Assembly (NCBI RefSeq): GCF_014303395.1
Contig: NZ_CP060298.1
Coordinates: 1,488,001 to 1,552,000, forward strand
Source: Nakamurella sp. PAMC28650
Lineage (GTDB): Bacteria; Actinomycetota; Actinomycetes; Mycobacteriales; Nakamurellaceae
Length of the DNA stretch: 64,000 nt
Reading direction: 5' to 3'
Position 1 is the first letter of the stretch. The number at the start of each line of letters is the position of its first letter. This document shows positions 34,771-43,341 of the stretch, one piece after another. The notes under the pieces are model-generated. The model did no database searches. It was given only the letters and a program-made list of their open reading frames with translations, and was not told where the DNA came from. The position numbers and the translations under genes were made by a program.

Positions 34771-35870
34771 AGCGTGGCGTAGAACTCCAGGTGCCGAGCT
34801 GCCGCTCCGTCCCAGGTGTGCCGGTTCGCCAACGTCCGGCCGACCTCGCGAAGGCCCGGATCCGCGCCGGACAGGGCGACGGTGATCTGGTCCGCCATCG
34901 TCGCCGGTGAATCGGCGAACAGAGCAGCGCCGGAGAAGACCTCCCGCAGGACGGGGAGGTCGCGCACCACCAGTGGCACGCCTGCGGCGAGGGCCTCCAT
35001 GGCGGCCAGGCCGAAGCCCTCTTTGGTCGACACGAACCCGAAGACGGCGGCGCCGGCCACCAGGAACGGAAGCTCGTCGTCGTCCACCGTGCCCAGAAGT
35101 ACCGGTTCGACCCCGAGCTCGCCGCATCGACGATCGAACTGCTCCCGGTAGCCCCGGTAGTCGAAAAGCGTTTCGCCACCGGCGACGACGAGCTGCAACC
35201 CGGGGTGCCGCGGTCGGGCCAGCGCAAAAGCCTCCAACAGGTCCAGCGTGCCCTTGCGGGGCTCGATACCGCCGACGGCGAGCAGGTAGGTCCCCAGTCG
35301 ATCCGTCCACACCTTCCTCGCCGCAACGGCTTTCGGAGCGGTGGAGGCGGCGGATGCGAACCGGGGGCTGTCCACCCCGTTGGGAATGACGATCGGGTGC
35401 AGCCCCCAGCCATCGGTCAACTCCCGGGCCACCGACTCCGAGACGCACACATGGGCAAAGGGATCGACGATCGCTCGCTCGTGACAGGCGGCCAGCTCGG
35501 CCGTGGTGAACGTGTCCAGGTGGTGCACGGTACGGACGCATCGGCCGACGGCGTTGGCGCTGATGCAGTCCTGGGCATGCACGATGTCGTAGTCCTGCGG
35601 TCGAAATGCTCTGCCCAGCAACCGGATCGACCGCATGATCCGCACGCCGACGTCCTCGCCCTCGACCGGCGGGAACGGTACGACCTCGATCCGTACCCCG
35701 GGGTCGACCCGACGGAAGAACCCGCCGTCACCACCTCGGCCCAGCGTCCAGACGGTGACCTGGGCACCGGCCCGGACGAGCGCCTCCGCCAGGGCCAGGG
35801 TGTGCACCACCCCGCCGCGGGGCCGGGTCGAGTAGGTGATCAGGGCGATGCGGGGGGACGCAGCGGTCAA
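34761..35870 (-). CDS. MSMEG_0565-type glycosyltransferase (GT4) of the Nit1C cluster
   Basis: TTG 35870 overlaps the stop of the preceding nitrilase-like gene as TTGA and gives 369 residues. N-terminal PRIALITYSTRPRGGVVHTLALAEAL and C-terminal LLAVGGIEPRKGTLDLLEAF and VSTKEGFGLAAMEALAAGVPLVVRDLPVLREV (the EGFGLxxxE motif) are GT4/GT-B features. The glycosyltransferase of this genomic context is known as the MSMEG_0565 family from memory. The acceptor is unknown; a sugar-containing product of the cluster is a reasonable inference. Confidence 0.88.
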   Translation of the reverse strand: MTAASPRIALITYSTRPRGGVVHTLALAEALVRAGAQVTVWTLGRGGDGGFFRRVDPGVRIEVVPFPPVEGEDVGVRIMRSIRLLGRAFRPQDYDIVHAQDCISANAVGRCVRTVHHLDTFTTAELAACHERAIVDPFAHVCVSESVARELTDGWGLHPIVIPNGVDSPRFASAASTAPKAVAARKVWTDRLGTYLLAVGGIEPRKGTLDLLEAFALARPRHPGLQLVVAGGETLFDYRGYREQFDRRCGELGVEPVLLGTVDDDELPFLVAGAAVFGFVSTKEGFGLAAMEALAAGVPLVVRDLPVLREVFSGAALFADSPATMADQITVALSGADPGLREVGRTLANRHTWDGAAARHLEFYATLVR

Positions 35871-36730
35871 TTCGGTTGCTCCGCATACTTCTTCGAGTAG
35901 GCGTCCAGACGCCGCTCGTCGAGGTGTCGCAGTACCGTTCTGGCACGGGTGATCTCGTGCTCGACGTCGATCTCCGCCACCGCCAGCCCGCCCTTCGCCG
36001 CGGTCCGGGAGAGTATGTCGCCCCCGGGCCCTACCACCTTGGCCTGCCCGAGAAACCTGAGGTCGCCCATGATCCCGGTCTGGTTGGACGAAACCATCAC
36101 CACCTGGTTCTCGGCGGCCCTGGCGCAATCGTAGAGATCGAAGAGTCGTGACTGGCGGTCCTGCGGCAACCGGGCGGCCCGGTCGGTGACGCTGGCCGGC
36201 CAGGCGGACAGGCAGGCCAGCATCTGCGCGCCGTCCAGGGCCAGGGATCGCGCCGCCTCCGGGAAGGTCTTGTCGTAGTCGATCATCAGACCCATCCTGC
36301 CGACCGGGGTGTCGAAGGCGGTGAAGGCGTCTCCCGCGGCGTAGGCGAGCGACTCCCCGGCCGGCTGGTGCACCTTCCGGTGATGGCCGAGAACACCGTC
36401 ACCGGACAGACACATGGCCGAGTTGTAGCGGAGCCCGGCATCGAGTTCGGTGTAGCCGACGCACACCACCATCTCGCCGGCCATCCTGCCGATCCGCTGC
36501 AGTTCCTGCGCGTCGGAGGCGAGGGCGGGTGGGAGGGAATCGGTGTCTGGCTTGCGCAGGTCGCCGATGTAGCCGCCCAACGCGGCATCCGGAAGGACCA
36601 GCAGGTCCACCCCGGCGCGCCTGGCGTCCTCGATGATGCCTGCGATCTTGACGAGTGAGCGTTCGATGTCACGGCCGAAGTGGCCGGCGACGGCGGCCAG
36701 CCTCCACGGGGGACTCTTGCTCACCGACAT
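35867..36730 (-). CDS. Nitrilase-fold protein lacking catalytic Cys and Glu (probable pseudoenzyme)
   Basis: The protein (287 aa) is clearly homologous to the intact nitrilase at 38394-39308, with the same GHFGRD/AENFGRD opening and SLALDGAQMLACLSAWPA. In nitrilase-superfamily enzymes catalysis needs Glu, Lys and Cys. Here the Glu position reads LPDAALGGYIG (GAT, Asp), the Lys is kept (HRKVHQP), and the Cys position reads MGLMIDYDKTFPE (GAC, Asp) instead of ICYDK. It is therefore not expected to form the usual thioester. It may be a structural or regulatory partner. The stop overlaps the glycosyltransferase start, and the gene starts 4 bp after the flavoprotein stop. Confidence 0.9.
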   Translation of the reverse strand: MSVSKSPPWRLAAVAGHFGRDIERSLVKIAGIIEDARRAGVDLLVLPDAALGGYIGDLRKPDTDSLPPALASDAQELQRIGRMAGEMVVCVGYTELDAGLRYNSAMCLSGDGVLGHHRKVHQPAGESLAYAAGDAFTAFDTPVGRMGLMIDYDKTFPEAARSLALDGAQMLACLSAWPASVTDRAARLPQDRQSRLFDLYDCARAAENQVVMVSSNQTGIMGDLRFLGQAKVVGPGGDILSRTAAKGGLAVAEIDVEHEITRARTVLRHLDERRLDAYSKKYAEQPN

Positions 36731-36734
36731 GGAC

Positions 36735-38096
36735 TCACAGTAGGGCGTGCTCCCGATCGCGGCCATTGCGCAGATGGTCCGGCGCGCCGTCCTGTCCTGA
36801 GACCGCATCCGGTCCGGTGATCTGCCCGGCGAGGTATTCCGCATCCCTGGCCACCCCGGCGAAGCGGCCGGATCCCCAGGTGTGCAGCCACGGCAGTCCG
36901 AGAAAGTACAGTCCGTCCACACCTGTGACGCCGCGGACGTGCCGCGGGTGCCCCTGGCCGTCGAAGACCCCGATCTGCACCCACCGGTAGTCGGCACGAT
37001 AGCCGATGCTCCAGACCACCGACGTGATACCGGCTGCCGCCAGATCCATCTCGGTGCGCTCGACGTCCGGTGCCCAGACGGGCGTGTAGCGATCCTCGGT
37101 CGGCGCCTCGATGCCGTTGGCGGTGATGTACAGGTCGATCGCGTCCTTGATGCCCTCGGACACCCGGTCCGCGGCATCGAGGGAGTCCTGCAGTGTCGGA
37201 GCGAAAGTGACGTGCTCACGGTGGATGTCGAGCATCCGACCGTAGAGTTCCATGCCCTGCAGGGCAAAGGCCCGTAGGTCGATGTCCCGACCGCCGTCAC
37301 GGCCGGTGACGTAGTGGTTGGTCTTGTCGCGGGTGGCCATCCCCTCGGGGTGATCCTGGACCGGTCGGTCGTAGTGACCCATGTCCTGGAGCCAGGCGAC
37401 GCAGTCCCGGCCGCGGTAGAACCGAGCCACCCTCGGAGCACTCCCGACGGCCAGGGTGACGCGGCGGCCCGCCAGGTGAAGGTCCTCCGCGATCTGCGCA
37501 CCGGACTGCCCGGTCCCGACGACCAGAACCCCGCCGTCGGGTAGGTCGTCGGCATGACGGTACTGCGAGGAGTGGAGTTGGTTGATCCGCTCCGGGAGGC
37601 GTGCGGCGATCGTCGGGATCACCGGGAAGTGGTATCCGCCGGTGGCGATCACCACCTTGTCCGCCGTCATCCCGATCTGCTCGCCGGTGGGGTGGAGCCG
37701 GACCGTCAGGTCGAAACCGCCGTCGGCGCCGTGCTTCAGGGTGACGACCTCCTGTCCCTCGCGGACGGGGGCGTCGAACGTGTCTGCGTAGGAGCGGACG
37801 AATTCGTGGACCTTGTTCCTGGGCATGAATCCGTCGGGATCATCACCGGTGTAGGAATACCCCGGAAGGTTGCACTGCCAGTTCGGTGTGACGAGTGTGA
37901 AGTTGTCCCACCGGCCCTCGCGCCACTCGTGGGCGATGCCCGAGCGTTCGAGGACGACGTGGTCGATGCCGTCCCGACGCAGATGCCAACTGATCGAGAG
38001 ACCGGCCTGGCCGCCGCCGATCACGATGACGGTGTGATGCTCGGCCGGTTCGGCCGAATTGCTGGATGACGCGGCGTGCTGCGGTGCTGTGCTCAT
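36735..38096 (-). CDS. MSMEG_0569-type FAD-dependent oxidoreductase of the Nit1C cluster
   Basis: The protein (453 aa) is a flavin monooxygenase-like enzyme. VIVIGGGQAGLSISWHLRRDGIDHVVLERSG is the FAD dinucleotide-binding loop, VLVVGTGQSGAQIAEDLHLAGRRVTLAVG a second NAD(P)H loop, and VVWSIGYRADYRWVQ the conserved ATG-like region. Members are named from the Mycobacterium smegmatis cluster. A role in oxidising a nitrile-derived or N-containing intermediate is inferred from position. ATG 38096 overlaps the preceding stop by ATGA. Confidence 0.9.
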   Translation of the reverse strand: MSTAPQHAASSSNSAEPAEHHTVIVIGGGQAGLSISWHLRRDGIDHVVLERSGIAHEWREGRWDNFTLVTPNWQCNLPGYSYTGDDPDGFMPRNKVHEFVRSYADTFDAPVREGQEVVTLKHGADGGFDLTVRLHPTGEQIGMTADKVVIATGGYHFPVIPTIAARLPERINQLHSSQYRHADDLPDGGVLVVGTGQSGAQIAEDLHLAGRRVTLAVGSAPRVARFYRGRDCVAWLQDMGHYDRPVQDHPEGMATRDKTNHYVTGRDGGRDIDLRAFALQGMELYGRMLDIHREHVTFAPTLQDSLDAADRVSEGIKDAIDLYITANGIEAPTEDRYTPVWAPDVERTEMDLAAAGITSVVWSIGYRADYRWVQIGVFDGQGHPRHVRGVTGVDGLYFLGLPWLHTWGSGRFAGVARDAEYLAGQITGPDAVSGQDGAPDHLRNGRDREHALL

Positions 38097-38401
38097 CTGG
38101 GGGCTCCAGTAGGATGATCCGGCTGCATGGACAGCACCCTGACACGACCGCCGGAGGCGGCGAAAGGCGCTGCGTGAAGGTCGATCTCGCGGGTCTGGGC
38201 GGCCGCGCGAGAGCACGGCATGCCGTACCGGGCCTCGACCCGGTCACTGGCGATGCGCAGTGCGGTGTGGGTGCGTTCGACGAACTCGGCCAACGGGTAG
38301 TCCGTGCCGACCTCGAGGTGGTCGTGCATCACCAGCGAGGGGGAGTAGCACGTGGACACCCCGCCGTCGGGCCAGCGGACGGTGAAGGTCATCTCAGGCA
38401 T
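38093..38401 (-). CDS. MSMEG_0570-type small protein of the Nit1C cluster
   Basis: The protein (102 aa) begins MPEMTFTVRWPDGGVSTCYSPSLVMHDHLEVGTDYPLAEFVERTHTALRIASDRVEARYGMPCSRA. The TVRWPDG, CYSPSLVM and YPLxEFVER stretches match the 'MSMEG_0570 nitrogen starvation response' family. No catalytic motif is apparent. It overlaps the nitrilase gene by 8 bp and the flavoprotein by 4 bp. Confidence 0.85.
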   Translation of the reverse strand: MPEMTFTVRWPDGGVSTCYSPSLVMHDHLEVGTDYPLAEFVERTHTALRIASDRVEARYGMPCSRAAAQTREIDLHAAPFAASGGRVRVLSMQPDHPTGAPR

Positions 38402-39308
38402 TGAGCACCGCCGGTGTGCTCGTATAGGTTTCCGGACGGCGATCACGCAGGTGGAACATGGACCGGCGGGCGGTACCGAGCATGACGTCGAGATCCACCT
38501 CTGCGACGGCGAGCCCGGCCTCGATACCGGTGTCGGCCAGCACCTCGCCGCCCGGGTCGACCACCTTGGCACTGGCGACGAAACGCAGCGAGCCGAAACT
38601 CCCGGCCTGGTTCGCCGACACCCAGACGACCTGGTTCTCCAGCGCCCTGGCCCGGTCGAAGAGGTCGAAACGACGCTTCCACCGGTCCTGGTGGAGGTCC
38701 GGGGTGGGCGCCGTCCTGGCCGCCGGCCACGCCGACAGACAGGCGATGATCTCGGCGCCGTCGACGGCCAGCGAACGGGCCGCCTCCGGGAACGCCTTGT
38801 CGTAGCAGATCATCATGCCCATCCGGCCGACCGGGGTGTCGAAGGCGTCGAACGACTCCCCGGCGGCATAGGACATGTTCTCGCCCAACGGCTGGTGGAC
38901 CTTGCGGTGGACGCCGAGGACGGCGTCGCCGGTGAGTGCGACCGCCGTGTTGTAGCGGGTGATCAACGGAAAGGTGTCGGCGGAATGGTCTGCGCCGGCC
39001 GAGCCGTCCTCGCAGATGCCCAGGCACACCACCAGATCGCCGGCGATCTGCCGGACCCTGGCCAACTCCGGCCCGTCGATCTTCAGAGCCGGTGGGAGAC
39101 GGCTGATCCGCTGCGCCCAGAGGTCTGGATCCGAGTCGTCGGCGGCACCCAGGCTGGACAGGTAGCCGCCGAGGGCCGCCTCCGGCAGCACCAGGAGTTC
39201 AACCCCGGCCGCTCGTGCCTGGCCGACGAGTCTTTCGATGGTGCGGTAGGCCTCCTCGAGGTCGCGGCCGAAATTCTCGGCGGCGGCGGCCACCTTGATG
39301 GCGGTCAT
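38394..39308 (-). CDS. Nitrilase of the Nit1C cluster (intact Glu-Lys-Cys triad)
   Basis: The protein (304 aa) carries the full catalytic set: Glu in LLVLPEAALGGYL, Lys in GVHRKVHQPLGE and Cys in MGMMICYDKAFPEAARS. It would hydrolyse a nitrile to a carboxylate and ammonia. In a Pseudomonas strain this conserved cluster (Nit1C) has been linked to cyanide assimilation, so cyanide or a cyanohydrin-type nitrile is a possible substrate. ATG 39308 overlaps the GNAT-AIR gene stop. Confidence 0.93.
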   Translation of the reverse strand: MTAIKVAAAAENFGRDLEEAYRTIERLVGQARAAGVELLVLPEAALGGYLSSLGAADDSDPDLWAQRISRLPPALKIDGPELARVRQIAGDLVVCLGICEDGSAGADHSADTFPLITRYNTAVALTGDAVLGVHRKVHQPLGENMSYAAGESFDAFDTPVGRMGMMICYDKAFPEAARSLAVDGAEIIACLSAWPAARTAPTPDLHQDRWKRRFDLFDRARALENQVVWVSANQAGSFGSLRFVASAKVVDPGGEVLADTGIEAGLAVAEVDLDVMLGTARRSMFHLRDRRPETYTSTPAVLNA

Positions 39309-40786
39309 GCTGTCCCCAATCCGGTGACTTCTCGATGAATGGCGGTGGTGAGCACGCCGTCGGGCCAACGGAGTCGGACACCCGGCGTGCCGCTGAGCCG
39401 ACCGCAGTCCGCGGAAGTCGCCGGGCCGGCGTCGGCGACGCCCGATCCGGGGGCGGTGGTCATCACCATGCCGAATCCGGGGAAACAGGTGAACCAGTCG
39501 CCGGCCGAGACGCCTGACGGCATCGGCACATCGGCCACCTCGATGACGGCGCCACACCCGGCGGCCTCGGCCAGCATCCCGGTCGTCCCGACCATACCGG
39601 CCATGCTGACGTCCTTCGCGCCGGTCGGCCGGGTGCGGGCGACGAGCGAGGCCATCGAGCGGAGTTCCTGGGCCGAGCGGTGAGACGTCGAATCCCACTG
39701 GCGTCCGTGGTAACCGGGCCGCCAGCCGCCGCCCAGATCGGTGGACAGCCAGAGGGTGTCGCCGATCGAGCCACCGCCGGCCGGGACGGGACGATCGGTG
39801 CGGCCCAACGCCGTCACACTCAGGGAGGCAGGCACGCCCAGTTGGGTGTGGCCACCGAGGACAGGTACACCCCAGGCCTGGGAGCCCCGGCGGATCCCGT
39901 GCAGGATGCGGGTCGCGAACGAGGCATCCCTCGCCCCGATGGCGTCCACCAGTCCGACCGCGGCGGCCCCCATCGCGGACAGATCGTTGATGTTCACCAG
40001 CACGGAGCACCAACCGGCCCATTCCGGATCACGCTCGACCATCGACGGCAGGATCGCGTCGCAGGCCACGATCACGTCGGTGTCCGGCACCAGCGCGCCG
40101 TCGTCGCCGACGAAGCCGTTGCCGCCCAGCCCGTTGACGCCCTGACGCAGTGGCGCCAGGAGTTCGGCCAGCATGCCCTTCGTCGCGACGGCCAGTTTCT
40201 GGACGCGGTCGATCGGCCAGCGCATGCTGACGTGGGGTGTGCCGGCCACGACGGTCCGGCCGGTGCTGACCCATCCGAGCCGGTTGAACAGGACCTCGTG
40301 TGCCATCTGCACGGTGGCGTCGAACCGCAGCACACCAAGGGATTCGGCGTGCGCGCAGGCGGCTCTGACCAGGGCGGGCCCGACACCGCCCTGTCGGCGG
40401 GTGCCGGCGGCAACCACGAGCCGGCTACCGGTCCACCAGCCGATGTCCCTGGCCGGGTCGTCGTTCCCGGCCGCGGGCGAGAGCCGAACGCCGCCGATGA
40501 CGTCACCGTCGTGGTCGGTCGCGACCAGCACGACGGTCCTTGGATCGTCGTCCTGATCGTCATGGTCCGAACCTTCGAAAAGCCCCTGCTCCGCGACGAA
40601 GACGGCCCGGCGCAGCGCGCGGTACTGAGCCAGATCGACGCCGTTCTCGGCCCGACGGATCAGGTACGCGCGCTGCCGCCTGCTGACCGGTGGAGTGCCG
40701 GTCAACACCGAGACGTCCAGGCCGTACAGGCCGGGCTCAGCAGCAGCCTCGACAGCCAGTTCGAAGGCCCTCAGGGATTCCGTCAT
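39305..40786 (-). CDS. GNAT N-acetyltransferase fused to AIR-synthase-like (PurM-type) domain
   Basis: The protein has 493 residues. The N-terminal ~190 are GNAT-like (YRALRRAVFVAEQGLF, SRLVVAAGTRRQGGVGPALVRAA, VLFNRLGWVSTG), matching the MSMEG_0567/Sll0786 family. The C-terminal ~290 are an AIR-synthase-related ATP-binding domain (VIVACDAILPSMVERDPEWAGWCSVLVNINDLSAMGA, GGHTQLGVPASLSVTALGR, KDVSMAGMVGTTGMLAEAAGCGAVIEV), as in Sll0787. In cyanobacteria these are separate genes. The fusion argues that acetyl transfer and ATP-dependent ring or amide chemistry act in sequence. Confidence 0.9.
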   Translation of the reverse strand: MTESLRAFELAVEAAAEPGLYGLDVSVLTGTPPVSRRQRAYLIRRAENGVDLAQYRALRRAVFVAEQGLFEGSDHDDQDDDPRTVVLVATDHDGDVIGGVRLSPAAGNDDPARDIGWWTGSRLVVAAGTRRQGGVGPALVRAACAHAESLGVLRFDATVQMAHEVLFNRLGWVSTGRTVVAGTPHVSMRWPIDRVQKLAVATKGMLAELLAPLRQGVNGLGGNGFVGDDGALVPDTDVIVACDAILPSMVERDPEWAGWCSVLVNINDLSAMGAAAVGLVDAIGARDASFATRILHGIRRGSQAWGVPVLGGHTQLGVPASLSVTALGRTDRPVPAGGGSIGDTLWLSTDLGGGWRPGYHGRQWDSTSHRSAQELRSMASLVARTRPTGAKDVSMAGMVGTTGMLAEAAGCGAVIEVADVPMPSGVSAGDWFTCFPGFGMVMTTAPGSGVADAGPATSADCGRLSGTPGVRLRWPDGVLTTAIHREVTGLGTA

Positions 40787-40792
40787 GATCTC

Positions 40793-41851
40793 TCAGGCCC
40801 CCGCGCTGGCCAGCACGCTGCAGGCACCGCAGGCAGCGCATCCGGCCTTCTGGTCGGAGCCGAACATGCCGGCCCTGGTCAACAGGTCGGCCACCCGGCC
40901 GGTGACGTCGGCCAACTGCGCGTGGCCGGGAGCGGTCGCACCGTCGCGGGCGGCGAGGGTGCCGGCCAGCGGACGGAACGGCACGATGAACGGGTACACC
41001 CCGGCGTCGATGAGATCACCTGCGGCGGAAACCATCTCGTCTGGATCCTCGCCGAGGCCGACCAGCAGGTAGGTCGAGACCTGATTGCGTCCGAAGACCC
41101 GGACCGCCTCGGTCCACGCCGCCCAGTATTCCGACATCGGGACCGAGGACTTGCCTGGCATCCACCGACTGCGGACGTCGTCGTCCATGGACTCGACGTG
41201 GATGCCGATCGAGGCCGCACCGGCGTCATGCAGATCGGTGATGGTCTGCAGGTCCGCCGGTGGCTCGCACTGCACCTGGATGGCCAGGCCCGGCGCAGCT
41301 TCGCGCACCGCCTTCACGCAGCGGGCAAGATGCTTTGCACCGCGGTCCCTTCCGTTGGAAGTGCCCGTGGTCATCACCATCTGGGTCACCCCGTCCAGCC
41401 GGACGGCCGCTGCGGCGACCTCGGCCAGCTGGGCCGGGGACTTGACCGCGGTGGTGTTGCCCGCCGTCAGCGAATCCTCGATGGCGCAGAACTTGCAGCG
41501 CTGGTCCTCCGCGTACCGGATGCAGGTCTGCACGACCGTGGTCGCCAGCACATTGGAGGAATGCAGTTTGGCGATCTTCTCGTACGAGACGCCGTCGGCC
41601 GTCTCCAGGTCGTAGAACTTCGGCCTGGAGACGGGCTCGACAGCCATCCCGATGTCTGCGCCGTCGAGCAGCAGGCGACCTTCCCGAACCCGGTAGGGGC
41701 TGTTCAGGTTGATCGGGATCGCCGATCCACGTCCGTCGACCAGCAGATGCCCGTCATCACTGGGTCCTGCGCCCCCCCGACGGGAAACCGGCGCATCGAC
41801 CCTGATGCCGCGTAGAGCCAGGTCGACCCTGGTGGAGACGCTGCTGCTCAT
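40793..41851 (-). CDS. MSMEG_0568-type radical SAM protein of the Nit1C cluster
   Basis: The protein (352 aa) has the iron-sulfur motif TCIRYAEDQRCKFCAIEDS, spaced C-x8-C-x2-C rather than the common C-x3-C-x2-C. A barrel follows with VMTTGTSNGRDRGAKHLARCVKAV, IQVQCEPPADL, IGIHVESMD and YLLVGLGEDPDEMVSAAGDLIDAGVYPFIVPFRPLAGT, so a radical S-adenosylmethionine fold is likely. The C terminus has GCAACGACSVL, a possible second cluster-binding site. Its substrate is unknown. It lies 6 bp before the GNAT-AIR gene. Confidence 0.9.
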   Translation of the reverse strand: MSSSVSTRVDLALRGIRVDAPVSRRGGAGPSDDGHLLVDGRGSAIPINLNSPYRVREGRLLLDGADIGMAVEPVSRPKFYDLETADGVSYEKIAKLHSSNVLATTVVQTCIRYAEDQRCKFCAIEDSLTAGNTTAVKSPAQLAEVAAAAVRLDGVTQMVMTTGTSNGRDRGAKHLARCVKAVREAAPGLAIQVQCEPPADLQTITDLHDAGAASIGIHVESMDDDVRSRWMPGKSSVPMSEYWAAWTEAVRVFGRNQVSTYLLVGLGEDPDEMVSAAGDLIDAGVYPFIVPFRPLAGTLAARDGATAPGHAQLADVTGRVADLLTRAGMFGSDQKAGCAACGACSVLASAGA

Positions 41852-41863
41852 GGCAGGAAACCC

Positions 41864-42388
41864 CTAGAACTGGTAGGTCGAGTTGATGATGGCGCCCTTG
41901 CGGGCGTAGTGGATCAGGGCGTCCTGGACGTCCAGCGGGTGCGAGGGGATGACGCCCTCCATCAGGTCTTCCTCGCGCAGGCCGTGCAACGAGAGACCGA
42001 AACGGCAGCAGAACACGGTGCCGCCCTCCTTGATGAACGTGGCCAACGAATCGTTGATGTTCTGCTCCCCGGGGAACGCCGAGTCGCCGGTGGTCGGGAA
42101 GCCGCGGTTGGCGATGCAGTTCATCGCACCCGGACCGTAGAAGTAGATGGCCGATTCGTAGCCCTTGCGCAGGGCCCTGGTGGCCTGGAGGATCGCGACG
42201 AACGACACGGACGACTCGTGGGCGATGCCGTGGACCAGGGTGAAGTACGACTGGCCGGCCTCCGCCTGGTAGTCCGGGAAGATCTTGGTCGACCCGTAGA
42301 TGTTGCTGCCCTTGGGAAGTGACGGGTGCGGGATCTCTCCCAGGGACTTGGCGATGTTCGCGGCGATGGTGTCGTCGATCTCGGACAT
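41864..42388 (-). CDS. MSMEG_0572/Sll0783-type protein of the Nit1C cluster
   Basis: The protein (174 aa) contains YFTLVHGIAHESSVSFVAILQATRALRKGYESAIYFYGPGAMNCIANRGFPTTGDSAFPGEQNINDSLATFIKEGGTVFCCRFGLSLHGL. It has the strand-helix pattern of a DsrE-like fold with conserved Cys residues (MNC, FCCR). It belongs to a family named for nitrogen-starvation response in Synechocystis, and its biochemical role is unknown. GGAGGAA precedes the ATG. Confidence 0.88.
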   Translation of the reverse strand: MSEIDDTIAANIAKSLGEIPHPSLPKGSNIYGSTKIFPDYQAEAGQSYFTLVHGIAHESSVSFVAILQATRALRKGYESAIYFYGPGAMNCIANRGFPTTGDSAFPGEQNINDSLATFIKEGGTVFCCRFGLSLHGLREEDLMEGVIPSHPLDVQDALIHYARKGAIINSTYQF

Positions 42389-42430
42389 GGGTTCCTCCTG
42401 TGGTGGGGGTGCCGGACTGGCGGGAAGGGC

Positions 42431-42472
42431 GGGCGGTGCGGAGTGGGCGGTGCGGATTGGGCGGTGCGGAAT
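42431..42472. repeat. Three 14-bp tandem repeats between amidohydrolase and MSMEG_0572-like genes
   Basis: GGGCGGTGCGGA followed by GT, TT or AT occurs at 42431, 42445 and 42459. It fills the only sizeable gap (108 bp) inside the Nit1C-type operon. Confidence 0.88.
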
Positions 42473-42496
42473 GGAAGCAGTTGGCGGGGAGGTGTT

Positions 42497-43324
42497 TCAG
42501 CCGTACAGGGTGGTGAAGTTGTCGCGCAGCATCATCCGGGCCAGTTCGCCGTCACCGACGGCCGCCTGGAGCCGGGCCAGCTCGCCGGCGTGGTCACCCC
42601 ACGGCTCGTCACTGGCGAAAAGAATTCGGTCGTAACCGATCTGACGTCTTTCGATCTCGGCGGCCAGCCAGCGTGGTGCGAACCCGATGGCCCAGCTGGT
42701 GTCGGAGTAGACCTTCTTGCCGGCCTCGATCCAGTCGAAGAACCGGCTGTTGATCAGCTTGATGTGCCCACTCATACCTCCGCCGAAGTGCACCAGGTGG
42801 ATCTTCACGTCGTCGGCGTACCTGTCCACCAGCAGACCGACCTGGTCGATGTCCGACGCCGCGCCGGGCGAGGTGTGCACGTGGACGACCAGGTCGTGTG
42901 CCAGGGCGGCCGCGAAGATCTTGTCCAGCGATTCCGCGCACTCCGGATCGGAGGCGCTGCCGCCCAGCAGGAAGCTGGTCTTGAGGGCGACGACGCCGGA
43001 CTCGCCGGCCAGGGCGAGGGCCTCGTCCGTCATGGACGCGTCCTGCGGGCGGGGGGAAACCCAGAGGCCGCAACGGATGCGGTCGGTCTTGGCGGCCGCC
43101 TCGAGCGCAAGATGGTTCAGCCCGAAGGAGACCTCGGGCATCGGCACGCCGTAGTTGGGCAGGATGATGGCCTGTTCGGTACCCTCGGCGTCGAGATCGG
43201 CGATCAGGTCGGCGACGGTTTTCCGGGCACTGATGTCCGGGTTCACCGGAGGCCCGCCGTAGAATCCGAACGCCGGGAGCACACCGATGTGACGGTGGGC
43301 GTCCAGGGCGTTCGTCGGGGGCAT
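42497..43324 (-). CDS. Amidohydrolase-family protein, first gene of the Nit1C-type operon
   Basis: The protein (275 aa) is an amidohydrolase_2-type TIM barrel: ALDAHRHIG (HxH metal site), VVHVHTSP, HLVHFGGG, and late ILFASDEPWGDHAGEL with the conserved Asp. It could hydrolyse a C-N bond or decarboxylate. The precise substrate is unknown, but its position makes it part of the nitrile/N-assimilation unit. Tandem TTGACA-like repeats lie upstream. Confidence 0.85.
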   Translation of the reverse strand: MPPTNALDAHRHIGVLPAFGFYGGPPVNPDISARKTVADLIADLDAEGTEQAIILPNYGVPMPEVSFGLNHLALEAAAKTDRIRCGLWVSPRPQDASMTDEALALAGESGVVALKTSFLLGGSASDPECAESLDKIFAAALAHDLVVHVHTSPGAASDIDQVGLLVDRYADDVKIHLVHFGGGMSGHIKLINSRFFDWIEAGKKVYSDTSWAIGFAPRWLAAEIERRQIGYDRILFASDEPWGDHAGELARLQAAVGDGELARMMLRDNFTTLYG

Positions 43325-43341
43325 GCCATCAATTCAATGCG

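Noticed and set aside
35867..37555. 562-residue frame extending the nitrilase-like gene upstream
   Set aside because: The extension lies over the flavoprotein gene in another frame; the fold starts at ATG 36730.
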